Shown one piece after another: positions 1-13,830 of a stretch of 64,000 nucleotides of DNA. The translations under genes were made by a program, and so were the position numbers. Numbering within the stretch: position 1 is the first letter of the stretch; every line of letters starts with the position of its first letter. Source of the stretch: Semisulcospira habei. Its lineage: Eukaryota; Mollusca; Gastropoda; Semisulcospiridae. The stretch covers positions 216,328,093-216,392,092 of the forward strand of contig BTPG01000004.1 of NCBI GenBank assembly GCA_036245525.1, read 5' to 3'. The notes below the pieces were generated by a model. That model ran no database searches, was not told the DNA's origin, and worked only from the letters and a program-made list of their open reading frames with translations.

Positions 1-900
1 CAACCTATCACGTCAATGCAGCTCCTGTCCGGAGGGTCTACTCGCTACCTCCTCACCCGCCACGTGTCCTGATGCAAAGGTCATCACTACTGCTGAGGTC
101 ATCACTACTGACGCAACTCCAGCTACTCAGTCGGCCACTTATCCCACCCGGGTCTGCCCTGGGGGACGTGGGTGGGGTTAGGTATTTTTTAGTTCCCAGG
201 GTCACCCTGGTCAGCCCCACAGGGTGGGTTTTTCTTTCTATTCTGGGGCATGTGTTTCTGTCTACCCTTTGTCCATTCACCTGTTTTTGCCTTTTTAAAA
301 CTCTCCCTACTGTCTGCACTGCCTGTAGCTCTTGATATTGGATGTGTGTTGCTAAATGGTCTTAGCTTTAGTTAGGCCCCATGTTGTAGGTTTATTTAAC
401 GTATTTGACCGGCTGGCGACATACATTCACTTTTCTGTTTAGTTTTTTTTTCACAAGCAGTGCAGGCACGTCCTGAGAAAGCCTTGTTGCTGTCGGGACG
501 TTAAGCAATGTACAATCAATCAATCAATCAGTCGGCCAGTGTCGTAGAATCGCTCAACATTGTCCTCCCTCTACGGCAGCTGGTAGCTCTTCCAGCACTA
601 CCTGCTTCGTCATTGCTACTAACCCGACTACGCACTGCTCATGATCTCATCACGAGCCTTCGGACCGACGTAAATACTATGTTTAAAGGACTGTCCGCAG
701 CTTCAGCGAAGATCGATCAGCTAGACGGCCAGGTCCGCGATGTGGCGGTGAAGAGATCCAATGACGTTCAAGCCTTAGAGCGTTCATGGAGAGAAATTGT
801 CATCTGTGGAAGAGAGGATGACTAGTGTGAAAGCAGCTGTACACACACAAGCAGCACGGTCAATCATTTATCCTCTGCTAAACAGAACCACAGCCAGCGC
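1..900 (+). pseudogene. Decayed ORF with coiled-coil character, split by a retroposon
   Basis: A reading frame in bases 1-137 (Thr/Ala-rich, ending ATQSA) appears to continue after base 538 as a helix-rich stretch containing MFKGLSAASAKIDQLDGQV, with a second part (SSVEERMTSVKAAV) in another frame around 790-840. A 390-bp retroposon separates the two halves. The heptad-like, charged character resembles the ORF1 of a non-LTR element, but no zinc knuckle or RRM is visible and I cannot name the family. From about 900 to 1030 the sequence is an A-rich stretch and then unrecognised DNA leading into a (GA)n-like tract. Confidence 0.3.
138..527 (+). mobile_element. Short non-LTR retroposon with 11-bp target duplication
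   Basis: The segment is flanked by TCAGTCGGCCA at 127-137 and again at 528-538, a perfect 11-bp duplication. It ends in a (CAAT)n tail after CGGGACGTTAAGCAATG, as expected for the 3' end of a target-primed retroposon. A 5'-truncated copy lies inverted at 25556-25888. It could be a SINE or the 3' stub of a LINE; no RT sequence is included. Confidence 0.65.
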
Positions 901-1060
901 CTGAAAGACATACAGAAACATCTAAAAAAAAAAAAACATGCGGCGCTTACTTTCACTCGCTCTAATGCTAACAAAAGCGGCACGTCCCAAGTATCCCCAT
1001 GTGCCGTTGTTGATATCTGTAACCCCGAGGAGCGAGAGAGAGAGCGAGCGAGCGAGAGAG

Positions 1061-1301
1061 TTGAAAAGTTTTTATTCAGGATAAAGTTTTAGGCATGCGA
1101 ATGCCTCTCTTACAAACTGTCCTGCTACACTAGGCACATAAATATATATCGAGCAACACAATAAAAAATATTTTTAAAAAACATTTAAAAAAAAACCACC
1201 ATAGTATCAAGAACATTTAAATGTACGAAAAGCAAAAAAGACGAAGAAAAAACAACAACAACAAAATCCAACAAACAAACAACATAATAACATCGACATA
1301 A

Positions 1302-1304
<3 letters not shown>
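1061..1304 (-). mobile_element. LINE 3' UTR fragment ending in a TC-rich tract
   Basis: The minus strand matches the 3' UTR at 3995-4234 on the plus strand: both share the run around GTGTTGCTCGAT, a block with CAGGACAGTTT, and GCATTCGCATGCCTAAAACT. Its 3' end runs into an imperfect TC/GC tract at about 1031-1060. Only untranslated sequence remains. Its upstream end is the (TC)n tract that terminates the neighbouring LINE fragment. Confidence 0.6.

Positions 1305-1388
<84 letters not shown>
1305..1388. repeat. (GA)n microsatellite, 84 bp
   Basis: Uninterrupted GA dinucleotides. On the minus strand this is the (TC)n tail directly after the 3' end of the RT-bearing LINE fragment at 1389-3178. 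Confidence 0.95.

Positions 1389-3904
<2,516 letters not shown>

Positions 3905-3994
<90 letters not shown>
3905..3994. repeat. (GT)n microsatellite with GC interruption
   Basis: GT dinucleotides with a short GCGCGC interruption near 3941. It abuts the truncated 5' side of the next LINE 3' UTR fragment. Confidence 0.95.
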
Positions 3995-3995
<1 letters not shown>

Positions 3996-4230
3996 TTTTG
4001 TTTGTTGTTGGGGTTTTTGGTTTGTTTGTTTTTGTTGTTTGTTTGTTTTTTTCGTCTTTTATGCTTTTCGTACATTTAAATGTTCTTGATATTATGTTGT
4101 TGTTGGGTTTTTAAAATATTTTATTGTGTTGCTCGATGTATATTTATGTGTGTAGTGTAGCAGGACAGTTTAAAGGAGAGGCATTCGCATGCCTAAAACT
4201 TTATTCTGAAAAAAAAAAAGTTTCATCATC

Positions 4231-4234
<4 letters not shown>
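3995..4234 (+). mobile_element. LINE 3' UTR fragment ending in (TC)n
   Basis: Same 3' UTR family as the minus-strand fragment at 1061-1304, including GTACATTTAAATGTTCTTGAT and GCATTCGCATGCCTAAAACT. It ends with an A-rich stretch, then TTTCATCATCATCATC and a TC tract. Confidence 0.65.

Positions 4235-4310
<76 letters not shown>
4235..4310. repeat. (TC)n microsatellite joining two LINE fragments
   Basis: Pure TC repeat between the 3' end of one LINE fragment and the 5' truncation point of the next in the same orientation. Confidence 0.95.
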
Positions 4311-4319
<9 letters not shown>

Positions 4320-5546
4320 GCCTGACGTTACCTGTAGCTTATTTGCAGATGATGCAACTTTGGATGAGTCTGCACCAGACGTGCCCACAATCACTAGTTC
4401 ACTCCAGGAAGCAATAAATGCAGTCTTTGATTGGTGCCAGACTAATTCCATGATTCCAAATCCATCAAAGACGGAATGTATGCTTGTGACAACAAGACAA
4501 AAGCATCAGCTGAGCCCGCCGCCACTCAAACTTTACCTTGAACAGCAACCAATAGCGCAAGTTAGAGAACATCGTTTGCTTAGTGTCACTGTAGACGACC
4601 AGCTCAGTTGGCACTCGCATACTAATTTTATTTGTAAGGTTTTGTCAAAAAATCTATATTTGTTATCTAGACTAGTTCTATTCACCGACGTTTTAACCAG
4701 GCAGTTGTTTTATAATGCACACATAAAATCCCATCTAGATTACGCATCGACAGTATGGGATGGATGCAGCGATATTTCTTTAAAAAGAATAAATTCACTT
4801 CATAGACGTGCGGCAAAGCTTATTCTAAAAGATTCCCACACCCTTTTGACTACCGACGATAAACTAACAAAATTAAATATGTTGCCCCTTCGTAAGCACT
4901 TTTTATTCAATAAATGTGTATTTATGCGTAAGATCACTCTTTCAAAATCACCTGGATATCTAGCTGCTCTCTTTAAGGCTCCCCACACTCCGTACCCGAC
5001 ACTGAGGAACGACCTGGTAGTGCCTAGGCCCCGCCTTGACATTTTTAAATCGGCCTTGTCATATTCAGCAGCCAAAGAATGGAATTTACTTCCAAAAGAA
5101 ATAAAATCTATCACGACCATAAATGCTTTCAAGACACGGCTTCATCAGCATTTGCTACAAATGCAAGCGTAAACTGCTTTTGTTTTAGAATGACGTGGTA
5201 TTTTGAATTTGTCTATCTGTTTTTTTTTTTTTTTTTTTTTTTTTTTGGTAATCTTATGGTACACTTTTTAGATGGTAGCGCATGTATATCTCATTATGTG
5301 TATTAAATGTGTTTATGATGTTTTTGTATATGATCGCCATATGTACACACTGGCTGTATCCCTGCTGTCGCCTTCGAGCGGAAGCTGATCGAGAGGGGCA
5401 GCCAGTATGACTCGCCTTGTTGGGCGCTTATGGTGTGTCAGTGCGTGAGGCCCCGTGAGTGTGTGTGTAAGTAGTTTAGCAAGGACAAGATGGAAGAAAG
5501 GTCTTCAGACCTAAATCTTTTTATCCTTGGAAAATAAAGATTCATT

Positions 5547-5551
<5 letters not shown>
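4311..5551 (+). pseudogene. LINE RT C-terminal half with 3' UTR
   Basis: An open frame (4321-5172) starts inside the RT palm at CSLFADDATL, so the catalytic FADD motif is present but everything upstream is missing. It continues through the thumb (SHLDYASTVWDGCSDISL) to a conserved C-terminus (PRPRLDIFKSALSYSAAKEWNLLP) and a TAA stop. The frame is intact over about 280 codons, suggesting a fairly young copy. The 3' UTR contains a 28-bp T run (5219-5246) and ends GGAAAATAAAGATTCATTG before (TC)n. Same family as 1389-3178 and 5643-6244. Confidence 0.8.

Positions 5552-5642
<91 letters not shown>
5552..5642. repeat. (TC)n microsatellite joining two LINE fragments
   Basis: Pure TC repeat, again exactly between the 3' end of one LINE copy and the truncated start of the next. 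Confidence 0.95.
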
Positions 5643-5645
<3 letters not shown>

Positions 5646-6244
5646 GCACAAGATCATGCACGGAAAAGCCCCACCCTATCTAAAAATTCTATTTTCCGAC
5701 AATGATAGGAAAAACACGAGAAATAGTTTGATCCACCTTCCAAAAATTAGATTAGACATCAGTAAAACCAGTCTGTCTTTTTCAGGCGCTAAAGCGTGGA
5801 ATATGTTACCTCCACACCTGAAATCAATTTGTAAGATTAGCGTCTTCAAAGATCGCCTCCATAAATATTTACTTCAGAAGTAATAGTATGTTCGGCTCCC
5901 TTATGCTACTATTCGTATAGTTAGTACAGTTAGTGACAAGTTTCCTATTACCTAATACTTTTCTACTGTTGCTACAGATTATGTAATAGTTCGATTGTCT
6001 GCATTAACATGTCAGGTTCATACCTGTGTATATAATTATATATATATATATATATTTTTTTATTTTTTTCCCCCTCTGAGTGGTGGTGGTGGGGGAGAGG
6101 GGGGGGAAGGGGGATGGGTCTTTTTACTTACATATGTTTTATCTTTTGATGTATCGTCTGATGTATTTTTATATGTGTAGAGTAGCAGGACAGGCATTGC
6201 TATGCCTAAAACTTTTTATCCTGAATAAAAACGTTTCATCATCA
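5643..6244 (+). pseudogene. LINE RT C-terminal tail with 3' UTR
   Basis: Bases 5643-5883 encode only the last 80 or so residues of the RT (containing SLSFSGAKAWNMLPPHLKSI), homologous to the C-termini at 1732-1977 (minus) and about 4990-5172 (plus). The 3' UTR includes ATGCCTAAAACTTTTTATCC and CTGAATAAAAACGTTTCATC, then a TC tract. Confidence 0.8.
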
Positions 6245-6349
<105 letters not shown>

Positions 6350-6361
6350 GCTCCCAGTGAT

Positions 6362-6574
6362 TTAACCTATTCAGCCCTGACGCACTACAGCAGGAGATGG
6401 GTCGACCATGATAATTCAAGGGTAGTGCCAGGTTAGCTTGGCGCCGACAGGCACCAAGCTAATCTGGCACAACCCTTGAATTATCATGGTCGATCCATCT
6501 CCTGCAACAAGTGCATAGTCGTTACATGACGCCTCCAAATTTGAGAAATACGTGCGTCGGGCTGAATGAGTTAA
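6362..6574. mobile_element. TTAA-flanked fold-back element (piggyBac-type MITE), copy 1
   Basis: 213 bp from TTAA to TTAA. Terminal inverted repeats are CCTATTCAGCCC... and ...GGGCTGAATGAG. The centre is a long hairpin whose arms meet at about 6446-6450 (loop GACAG) around AGCTTGGCGCC. Copies of nearly the same length lie at 43053-43265 and 44077-44295. The TTAA flanks fit the piggyBac superfamily; no transposase is encoded. Confidence 0.8.
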
Positions 6575-8100
6575 ATACACAAGGTGGTTAAGGTCAGTTT
6601 ATCCGGACGTCGTTAACACCTTAGCAAAAGTGAGTCTATGCCCTGAGTCAGTGGTTGTCTCTTCATCCGCCGTAGTAAACTTTTACGTTGGCATTTTCTC
6701 GAAGTCTATCTAAGCCACAGATTTCAAACTTGGCCCAAGGATATTATGTGGCAAGACACTTCCAACCATACCAAATTCAATGACTTTTGGGGGCAGGAGG
6801 GGGGGGGGAGAGAGAGAAATATCAAAATCAGACACGTTTTGACAAAAATTGATTTTTTTTCAAACACTATTTTTCACTTCAGTACCAAACTGGTACAAAG
6901 ATACCTACCTTCCTATGCATACCAATTCTGACGATCCATCAGAAAGATCAAGGATCAGGAGAGGGCAGCAAATGTGTTTTTAAAAAAAACACGCGCCAAT
7001 TTGTGGGTAGAATTGTAGTTCTAATCAGCATTTTTGCACGCTATTCAATCAAACTTCTCACAAAGGTAGCTGATGATAAGACTTCTCTATACATACTAAT
7101 TTAATGGACCCCTTGCAAAGGTCAAAATCGCGGGGTGTTGACAGATTTGTGAAAAATAGGTTTATAGATTTGTGAAAGATAGATAGAATTTGAGAAAATG
7201 TGGAGTTTGCCGGTGCAAAGCTTTTTGGCTCACGTGCGAAGCAAAAGTCAGTCGATGTCCGTCGTTTATCGTCCGTCCGCCGTTGTCCGTGGTAAACTGT
7301 AGACTATTCAAGCAACAGTCTTCAAACGTAGCCCAAGGATAGTATGTAGCAAGACCGTTTTAAACATACCAATTTGAGAGACCTTTCTCAAAGAACAAGG
7401 TCACAGGGGATGAGGACATAGGTTTTTAAAAAAGATTGCCATATTTTGACATAGTAGACTTTTTCTCAAATGCTATTCACAACTTCAAACCCAAACTTGG
7501 TACAAAGATATCTGATGGGAAGACCGTTCTACGAATACTAATTTGGTTGATCTATGGGAAAGGTAAGGGGCACAAGAGCTCAGGAAATAAGTAAAAAAAT
7601 AGCCATATTTTGAAGGTGTTTTTTCTCAAATAATATTCTCAATTTCAAACCAACCCAAAGATACCTGATGGTAAGACCTATCTATGCATACTTATTTTAT
7701 TGCTCCCACGGAAAGTTTAAGAGTCACAAGAGATCCAGAAATAAGTGAAAAATAGCCATATTTTGAGATAAGGTGTTTTGGGGGGCTCACGTGCGAAGCA
7801 ATAGTGAGTCTATATTCTGGGCGAGTTGTCCGTACATCGTCCGTCCGTAAAACAAACGTAACAATGTTCTGGGCCTGTGGTCGTCCGTCCGTCAACCGGC
7901 GTCCGTGGTAAACGTTTGGCATTTTCTCGGAAACTATTCAAGGCATTGTCTTCACACTTGGCCTAAGGATACTTTTTGGCAAGACCTTTTTAATCATACC
8001 AATTTGAGTGACCTCTCGCAAAGGTCAAAGTCACAAGGGATCATGAAATAAGTCCAAAATAGCGCCATTTTTTAAAAATTTTATTTATCTATTTATTTTA
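6575..8100 (+). repeat. Interspersed repeat built of ~160-bp monomers, locus A
   Basis: Three restarts of the family's head are visible (near 6625, 7228 and 7787; the full head reads GGCTCACGTGCGAAGC, then GTGAGTC and a run of GTCCGTC-like triplets). The body repeats a module with TTGGTACAAAGATACCTGAT and GGTCAAGGGTCAC-like words. No coding capacity is seen. Other loci are 9353-9600, 13878-15190, 27661-28830, 31400-32566 and 44413-46697. Confidence 0.75.
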
Positions 8101-8122
8101 TTTTATTTCTTTTTTTTCTTTT

Positions 8123-8182
<60 letters not shown>
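8101..8182. repeat. T-tract followed by G-tract
   Basis: A T-rich run of about 60 bases passes directly into a run of about 22 G residues. It may mark a junction of two insertions or a collapsed homopolymer. Confidence 0.8.
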
Positions 8183-8183
<1 letters not shown>

Positions 8184-9352
8184 CGGCACCGACAAGTCAG
8201 ATTACAGATGAGGACGACAGACACTATCGACAGGAGATCGACGACTTTGTAGAGTGGTACGATAGAAACTATCTTGAATTACATGTTAGCGAAACAAAAG
8301 AGATGGTCATAGATTTCAGGAAAACAATCATCATCCCGATCCTGTTGTCATCAAGGGAACAGAAGTTGAGCGTGTAGAGTCCTACAAGTATTTAGGTGTT
8401 CTTTTTGACAACGCGCTCAACTGGAAACAAAACACAGAGGCTATTGTGAAAAAACGCATACCTTTCTTTACTGTTTGAGAAAGCGCAGATCATTTAATGT
8501 AAGTACTCGGCTTTTACAGATGTTTTACTGCTCCAGTATTGTTACCGTTCTAACTTTTGGACTGATGTGCTGGGGTATAAATTTAAGTGAAAGAGATCAA
8601 GATCTTCTTAACAAAGTAATCAGGAAAGCGGGCGGGGTGATTGTAGAGCACAAGATACTTTGGACACAATGTACAACAGACGTAGTAAAACTGTTGCCGC
8701 TAGGGTTTCATGTCAAAGGAAAACAGAAAAAAAAGAGGTTGAAAACCCTTTAAATTAGATCCAAGGAACACGATGTTTCGGTTCAAAGATCCTTCTTCCG
8801 GGTGACATGGAAACAAACGTCAACAGACGGATTACTATCAAACTGGCTGACATTCTTCATGACAAAACACATCCACTTAGATATGAATTTGACAAAGAAG
8901 TACCCAACGGAGAAAGAAACAGGCTTAGAAAAAACGGTACAACACAATTTATTAATATTTCGGGTAAATACCCTTTGTCAAAATAGACAAACAAACAGAG
9001 ACATTATTTGCTACTTATCTTCAGATGCAGAAGGAATGTGGCAACTGAAGGTGACGTCACCTTCAGTTGCCACATTCCTTCTGCATCTGAAGATAAGTAG
9101 CAAATAATGTCTCTGTTTGTTTGTCTATTTTGACAAAGGGTATTTACCCGAAATATTAATAAATTGTGTTGTACCGTTTTTTCTAAGCGTGTTTCTTTCT
9201 CCGTTGGGTACTTCTTTGCATTTCACACGCTTGGCAGTCACCTTTTTGGTCTGGATTGCTTATGAATTTGACAGCAGACATATCGAACGAAGTGGCAGAC
9301 TTCGAGTACCCAAAAGTAGTACATCACGTTATGCCAACTCTTTTGTTTATTA
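8184..9352 (+). pseudogene. Reverse transcriptase C-terminal relic, interrupted by a palindrome
   Basis: Frames in 8184-8895 give an RT thumb and connection region (EIDDFVEWYDRNYLELHVSE, then ESYKYLGVLFDNALNWK, then an intact stretch around FNVSTRLLQMFYCSSIVTVL), separated by frameshifts. The C-terminal end resumes at 9261 (YEFDSRHIERSGRLRVPKSS) and stops near 9352. The break coincides with the insertion at 8896-9260. The lineage differs from the three (TC)n-linked LINE fragments. Confidence 0.65.
8893..9260. mobile_element. Insertion containing a 326-bp perfect palindrome
   Basis: Bases 8893-9218 form an inverted repeat with no spacer, centred between 9055 and 9056 on GTGACGTCAC; I find about one mismatch in 163-bp arms. 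About 40 further bases (9219-9260) complete the insert. TATGAATTTGACA occurs at 8883-8895 and again at 9261-9273, a 13-bp duplication inside the RT relic. The arms contain ATTTACCCGAAATATTAATA and CTGAAGATAAG words that remind me of Penelope-like terminal repeats; that is only a suggestion. Confidence 0.7.
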
Positions 9353-9600
9353 GGTTGTTACTAATTTGGATCACCCATCTGAAAAGGTCAAGGGTCACAA
9401 GAGGTCGAAATATGTGTATAAAATGCCAATAATTGTAGTTATTATCAACATTGTTGCAAACGTTTCAATCACATTTGGCACGAAGGTAGCTGATCATAAG
9501 ACCTTCTTATGTATCCTAATTTAGTCGACTCATCGCAAGGGTCACGGGGATTTCACAGATGTGTGAAAACTGATTAGATTTTGAGAAAAAGTGGATTTTC
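9353..9600 (+). repeat. 160-bp-monomer repeat, locus B (fragment)
   Basis: Carries the GGTCAAGGGTCACAAGAGGTC module and the TAGCTGATCATAAGACC module seen at the other loci, but lacks the head. Confidence 0.7.
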
Positions 9601-9895
9601 AACAGTACTATCAGTAGATAGTGTCTGTCACCATTCTTTAGTACTAACCCTTTCAGCAGTTCACTGCAACATTGCTGACACCAGAAGAACAGGGGTAATA
9701 CACTATATGTGTTTCTGATGCCAAGAGTGTTACAAAGGTAACACAATACGTCTGTTACAGTTCATCCCTTTACCTGAGAGTTATGGGTTATTTAGTTATT
9801 TCAATGCGTGAATGTTGATGTCATGTATTTATTGTATGGGCAGACAGTGAATTTCCACATGAGGGATTAATAAAGTTGTATTGTATTGTGTTGTC
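9601..9895 (+). mobile_element. LINE/SINE 3' end with AATAAAGT-type tail
   Basis: The segment ends TGAATTTCC...GAGGGATTAATAAAGTTGTATTGTATTG, a tail type found on L2/CR1-like elements and their SINEs. The ATTGT tail units appear to continue at 13831-13877, on the far side of the RTE-like insertion. Confidence 0.5.
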
Positions 9896-10569
9896 TGGGC
9901 AGTGGGCAGATGTTCACATCTGCACGGGACATAGACGACCCCGCCCTCCACGAGTCCTCTGCTGCCTTGCAGGCCTGGCCGCTTGGCTGCGGAAAGATTA
10001 AGGGAGGAAACCCCTGACATCAAAGCCCCCGTGTCTCCGGGGAAGGCTTTTGAGCCAGAGACTAGGACAAGGACAGTCTGATATAAAAACTACGACCCGA
10101 GGACCTCGATGCCACCGTCCCAGCTTGCTAGGCCATGGCAGACGAACCAAGGGTTTAAAGGGTGGGGCCAGTACTGCGCACACTGCACTCCACCAAAACG
10201 CTCCACCGCGCAGGCTTTAGGAAACGTCCACGGACCATGACACTGACCATTCCAAGTCCTGTAGCGACGGGCGAGGGGCGAAACGGCAGGTGAAAGATGT
10301 CACTGGAAGCCGCAGTCTCAAACCTGCATGCAGGCGGTTCAGGATATTGGTCGCCTGATGTTGACCTGGGGATGCCAACATCACTCGGCACACCCTGAAC
10401 GACCAAGCAGCTTTCTCTAGGGACAGCACTGCTTGCTCCACACGGAGAGGGGCCTAGAAAAGGTGGCCTAACCAAAGCTCGTCCCCTCGCAACCCCAGTT
10501 GGCTAGCCGCGGTCAACCGGCATCTTCTCCTGCGGTCAAAAAACAAGAAAGAATAACGGATCCACTCTC
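9896..10569 (+). mobile_element. 5' UTR of RTE-like retrotransposon copy 1
   Basis: GC-rich untranslated leader that matches 37690-38303 of copy 3 and, in part, 35010-35167 of copy 2 (shared words include ACCAAGGGTTTAAAGGGTGG). The first 60 or so bases do not match copy 3. No ORF is convincing. Confidence 0.75.
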
Positions 10570-11922
10570 ATGACGACCACGCCCGGACTCAACGTAGCAT
10601 GCTGGAACATCCGAACCATGCTCGACAAAGCAGACAGCGGACGCCCTGAACGTCGCTCCGCCCTCATTGCCCATGAATTGCGGAGGTTAAACATCGACAT
10701 CGCCGCGCTCAGTGAAGTACGCCTTCTGGACGATGGCAGCCTCCAAGAACTTGGTGCTGGGTACACCCTCTACTGGTCAGGCAGGCCTGAATCAGAAAGA
10801 CGGCTCTCAGGCGTGGGTTTCATGGTCAAGACCTCCATTGCGACTAAGCTGGAAAACCTACCAACCGGTCACTCAGACCGCATCATGTACATGCTCCTCC
10901 CACTGAGACACCAGCAACACGTCACCCTTCTCAGTGTGTACTCCCCAACCCTCCTGGCAGAGCCTGCTGAAAAGGACAAGTTTTACAATGACCTGCGCAG
11001 CCTCATACAGAGCACCCCTGCAGACGACAAAGTCATAATCCTTGGCGACTTCAACGCCAGAGTGGGCCAGGACTCTGAAGCCTGGAAAGGAGTCCTCGGC
11101 AAGCATGGCGTCGGGAACTGCAATGACAATGGCCGCCTACTGTTGGAGTTCTGTGCAGAGCAGCAACTGGTCATCACCAACACTACTTTTCAGCAAAAGG
11201 ACAGTCGACAGACCACCTGGATGCATCCTCGCTCCAAACACTGGCACCTTATCGACTATGTCCTAGTGCGTCAGAGGGACCGCAGTGATGTCCTCCTCAC
11301 CAGAGTGATGCCCAGCGCAGAGTGCCACACTGACCACCGCCTTGTCCGCTGCAAACTCAGGCTCCACGTCAAGCCAAAACCCAAGAAATGGGGGCCCCCC
11401 AAGAAAAAGCTTGATGTTGCCAGCCTTCAGCGCGACGACGTGAAAGCTGCCTTTCAGACAGATTTACAGCGCAGGCTCAAAGACACAGCGGACCCAGCAG
11501 ACTCCTCCCCTGAAACACTCTGGGAACAACTGAAAACTGCTATTGCAAAATCCTCTGCAGAAGTCTTGGGTTTCGCTAGAAAGAAGAATAAAGACTGGTT
11601 TGACGAAAACGATGTTGAGATCCAGGAACACCTAGCAAAAAAAAAAAGAGCCGCCCACCAGGCCCACCTAGCCCAGCCTTCCTGCCCTGTGAAGAAGTCT
11701 GCCTTCCGCCTCGTCTGCAGCAGTCTCCAGCGCAAGCTCAGAGATCTCCAGAATGAGTGGTGGACCAGACTTGCACAGAGGACCCAGCTTTGCGCTGACA
11801 ATGGTGACTACAGGGGCTTCTACGAAGCACTGAAAGCAGTGTATGGCCCAGGCACCTGGTACAAAGTCCCCTGCGAAGCGCGAATGGCCAGGCACTCCTC
11901 ACAGATAATACCTCCATCTTGA
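10570..11922 (+). CDS. RTE-like ORF, N-terminal EEP endonuclease part (copy 1)
   Basis: The 450-codon frame begins at ATG 10570 (MTTTPGLNVACWNIRTMLD). An endonuclease/exonuclease/phosphatase domain fills roughly residues 5-260: WNIRTM at the start, the conserved acid in ALSEVR, VYSPT, ILGDFNARVG, and the terminal TDHRLV. It would nick target DNA to prime reverse transcription. A basic linker follows. The frame ends at 11922, where it overlaps by a few bases the frame carrying the RT, so the single expected EN-RT polyprotein is broken here by a frameshift; the last 25 or so residues look out of frame compared with copy 3. Proteins of this type are often mislabelled craniofacial development protein 2-like. 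Confidence 0.85.
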   Translation: MTTTPGLNVACWNIRTMLDKADSGRPERRSALIAHELRRLNIDIAALSEVRLLDDGSLQELGAGYTLYWSGRPESERRLSGVGFMVKTSIATKLENLPTGHSDRIMYMLLPLRHQQHVTLLSVYSPTLLAEPAEKDKFYNDLRSLIQSTPADDKVIILGDFNARVGQDSEAWKGVLGKHGVGNCNDNGRLLLEFCAEQQLVITNTTFQQKDSRQTTWMHPRSKHWHLIDYVLVRQRDRSDVLLTRVMPSAECHTDHRLVRCKLRLHVKPKPKKWGPPKKKLDVASLQRDDVKAAFQTDLQRRLKDTADPADSSPETLWEQLKTAIAKSSAEVLGFARKKNKDWFDENDVEIQEHLAKKKRAAHQAHLAQPSCPVKKSAFRLVCSSLQRKLRDLQNEWWTRLAQRTQLCADNGDYRGFYEALKAVYGPGTWYKVPCEARMARHSSQIIPPS

Positions 11923-13830
11923 ACCGCTGGTCGGAGTACTTTCAGAGCCTCTTCAGCGCTGAGCGCACTGTTCAAGAAGCAGTCGTCCTACAAATCCCAC
12001 AACTCCCAGTAAAGGTTGAATTGGACGAACCGTCCACCGCTGAAGAGACCCTCACAGCCATCCACCAGCTCAAGAGTGGCAAAGCAGCAGGCATTGATGG
12101 AATACCGCCAGAGATCTGGAAACATGGAGGCACAGCACTACACAACAAGCTCTATGACCTCTTTCTCTGCTGCTGGGAGGAAGGAACACTACCAAAGGAT
12201 CTCCGTGATGCTGTCGTTATCACCCTGTACAAGAACAAAGGCGAGAAGTCTGACTGTTCCAACTATCGGGGAATTACCCTGCTGTCCATTGCTGGGAAAA
12301 TTCTTGCAAGGCTGCTCCTAATCGGCTGGTACCTGCCATCGCTTAAGACAACCTCCCAGAGGGCCAGTGTGGCTTCAGAGCAAACAGGAGCACCACCGAT
12401 ATGGTCTTTGTGCTGAGACAGCTTCAGGATAAGTGCCGCGAGCAGAACAAAGGGCTGTACGTAACGTTTGTCGACCTAACAAAAGCGTTCGACACTGTGA
12501 GCAGGCAAGGCATGTGGCAGATCCTGGAGCGACTTGGCTGTTCCCCAAAGTTCCTCAGCATGATTGTCCAGCTACACGAGGACCAGCAAGGCCAGGTCAG
12601 ACTCAACAATGACCTCTCAGAACCATTCCCTATTCTCAACGGCGTAAAGCAGGGCTGCGTGCTGGCACCGACCCTTTTCACCATCTTTTTTAGCATGATG
12701 TTGAAGCAGTGGACCTCGATGATGACGATGCAGTGTACATCAGGTATCGTCTCGATGGCAGCCTGTTCAACCTCAGACGACTGCATGCCCACACAAAAAC
12801 CCTAGACCAACTGATTCGTGAGCTGCTTTTTGCTGATGACGCTGCCCTCGTTGCACACACAGAGAGAGCCCTGCAGCGCATCACGTCCTGCTTCGCAGAC
12901 GCTGCCCAGCTCTTTGGACTCGAGGTCAGTCTGAAAAAGACAGAGGTCCTCCATTAGCCGGCACCCAAGACAGTGTATCGCCCTCCTCACATCACCATTG
13001 GCGAGTCTGAACTAAAAGTCAGTACACCAGTTTACTTACCTTGGCTGCATTATCACGTCGGACGCCAAGCTGGACAAGGAGCTTGACAGCAGGCTGGCAA
13101 AAGCGAACAGCGCTTTTGGGCGACTTTTCAAGCGGGTGTGGCACAATCAACAGCTAAAAACAGGCACCAAGATCAGCGTGTACAGAGCTGTGGTCCTCAC
13201 CACCCTGCTGTATGGTTCCGAGTCCTGGGCCCTCTACCGCAGCCAACTACGACTCCTCGAACGCTTCCACCAGCGCTGCCTGCGCACCATCCTGGGCATT
13301 CACTGGAGTGACTATGTTACCAACGTCGAGGTCCTTGAACAGGCTGAAACTGTGAGCATCGAGGCTTTGCTGCTGCGGACACAGCTCCGCTGGGCGGGGC
13401 ATGTCTCCAGGATGGAGGATCATCGCCTACCAAAGATCACCCTGTTCGGCGAGCTTGCTACTGGACACCGTGACAGAGGGGCACCAAAGAAGAGATACAA
13501 AGACTGTCTCAAAAAGTCACTTAGTGCCTGCCAAATCGACCACCACCAGTGGTCTTAGCTTGCTGCGGACCGTGACACCTGGCGCTCCACCATTTACAAG
13601 GCAGCTGTCTCCTTTGAGGACTCTCGCAGAGCTAGCCTTAAGGACAAGCGGCTCAGGAGAAAAAAAACAGAGATGCCGCAACTCAGAACCCTGGCCATAC
13701 CTCCCCCTGCAGCCACTGCGGTCGAACCTGCCTGTCCCGGATTGGCCTCCGCAGCCACGAACAAGCCTGCAGACGTCGTGGGCAACTCCTATAAAATCTT
13801 CGTTCGCGAAGTCAAGCCAAGAAAAAAGAA
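11919..13830 (+). pseudogene. RTE-like reverse transcriptase and C-terminal zinc finger (copy 1)
   Basis: RT domains follow in changing frames: GKAAGIDGIPPEIWK, NYRGITLLSIAGKILARLL, VTFVDLTKAFD (first catalytic Asp), GVKQGCVLAPTLF, LLFADDAALV (catalytic DD), then the thumb with LLYGSESWALYRSQLRLLER and LRTQLRWAGHVSRMEDHRLP. Frameshifts fall near 12330, 12710, 13020 and 13660, with stops at 12955 and 13556. After the RT, a C2H2-like finger can be traced around 13700-13760, best preserved in copy 2. The 3' end GTCAAGCCAAGA is shared with the other two copies. Confidence 0.85.
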
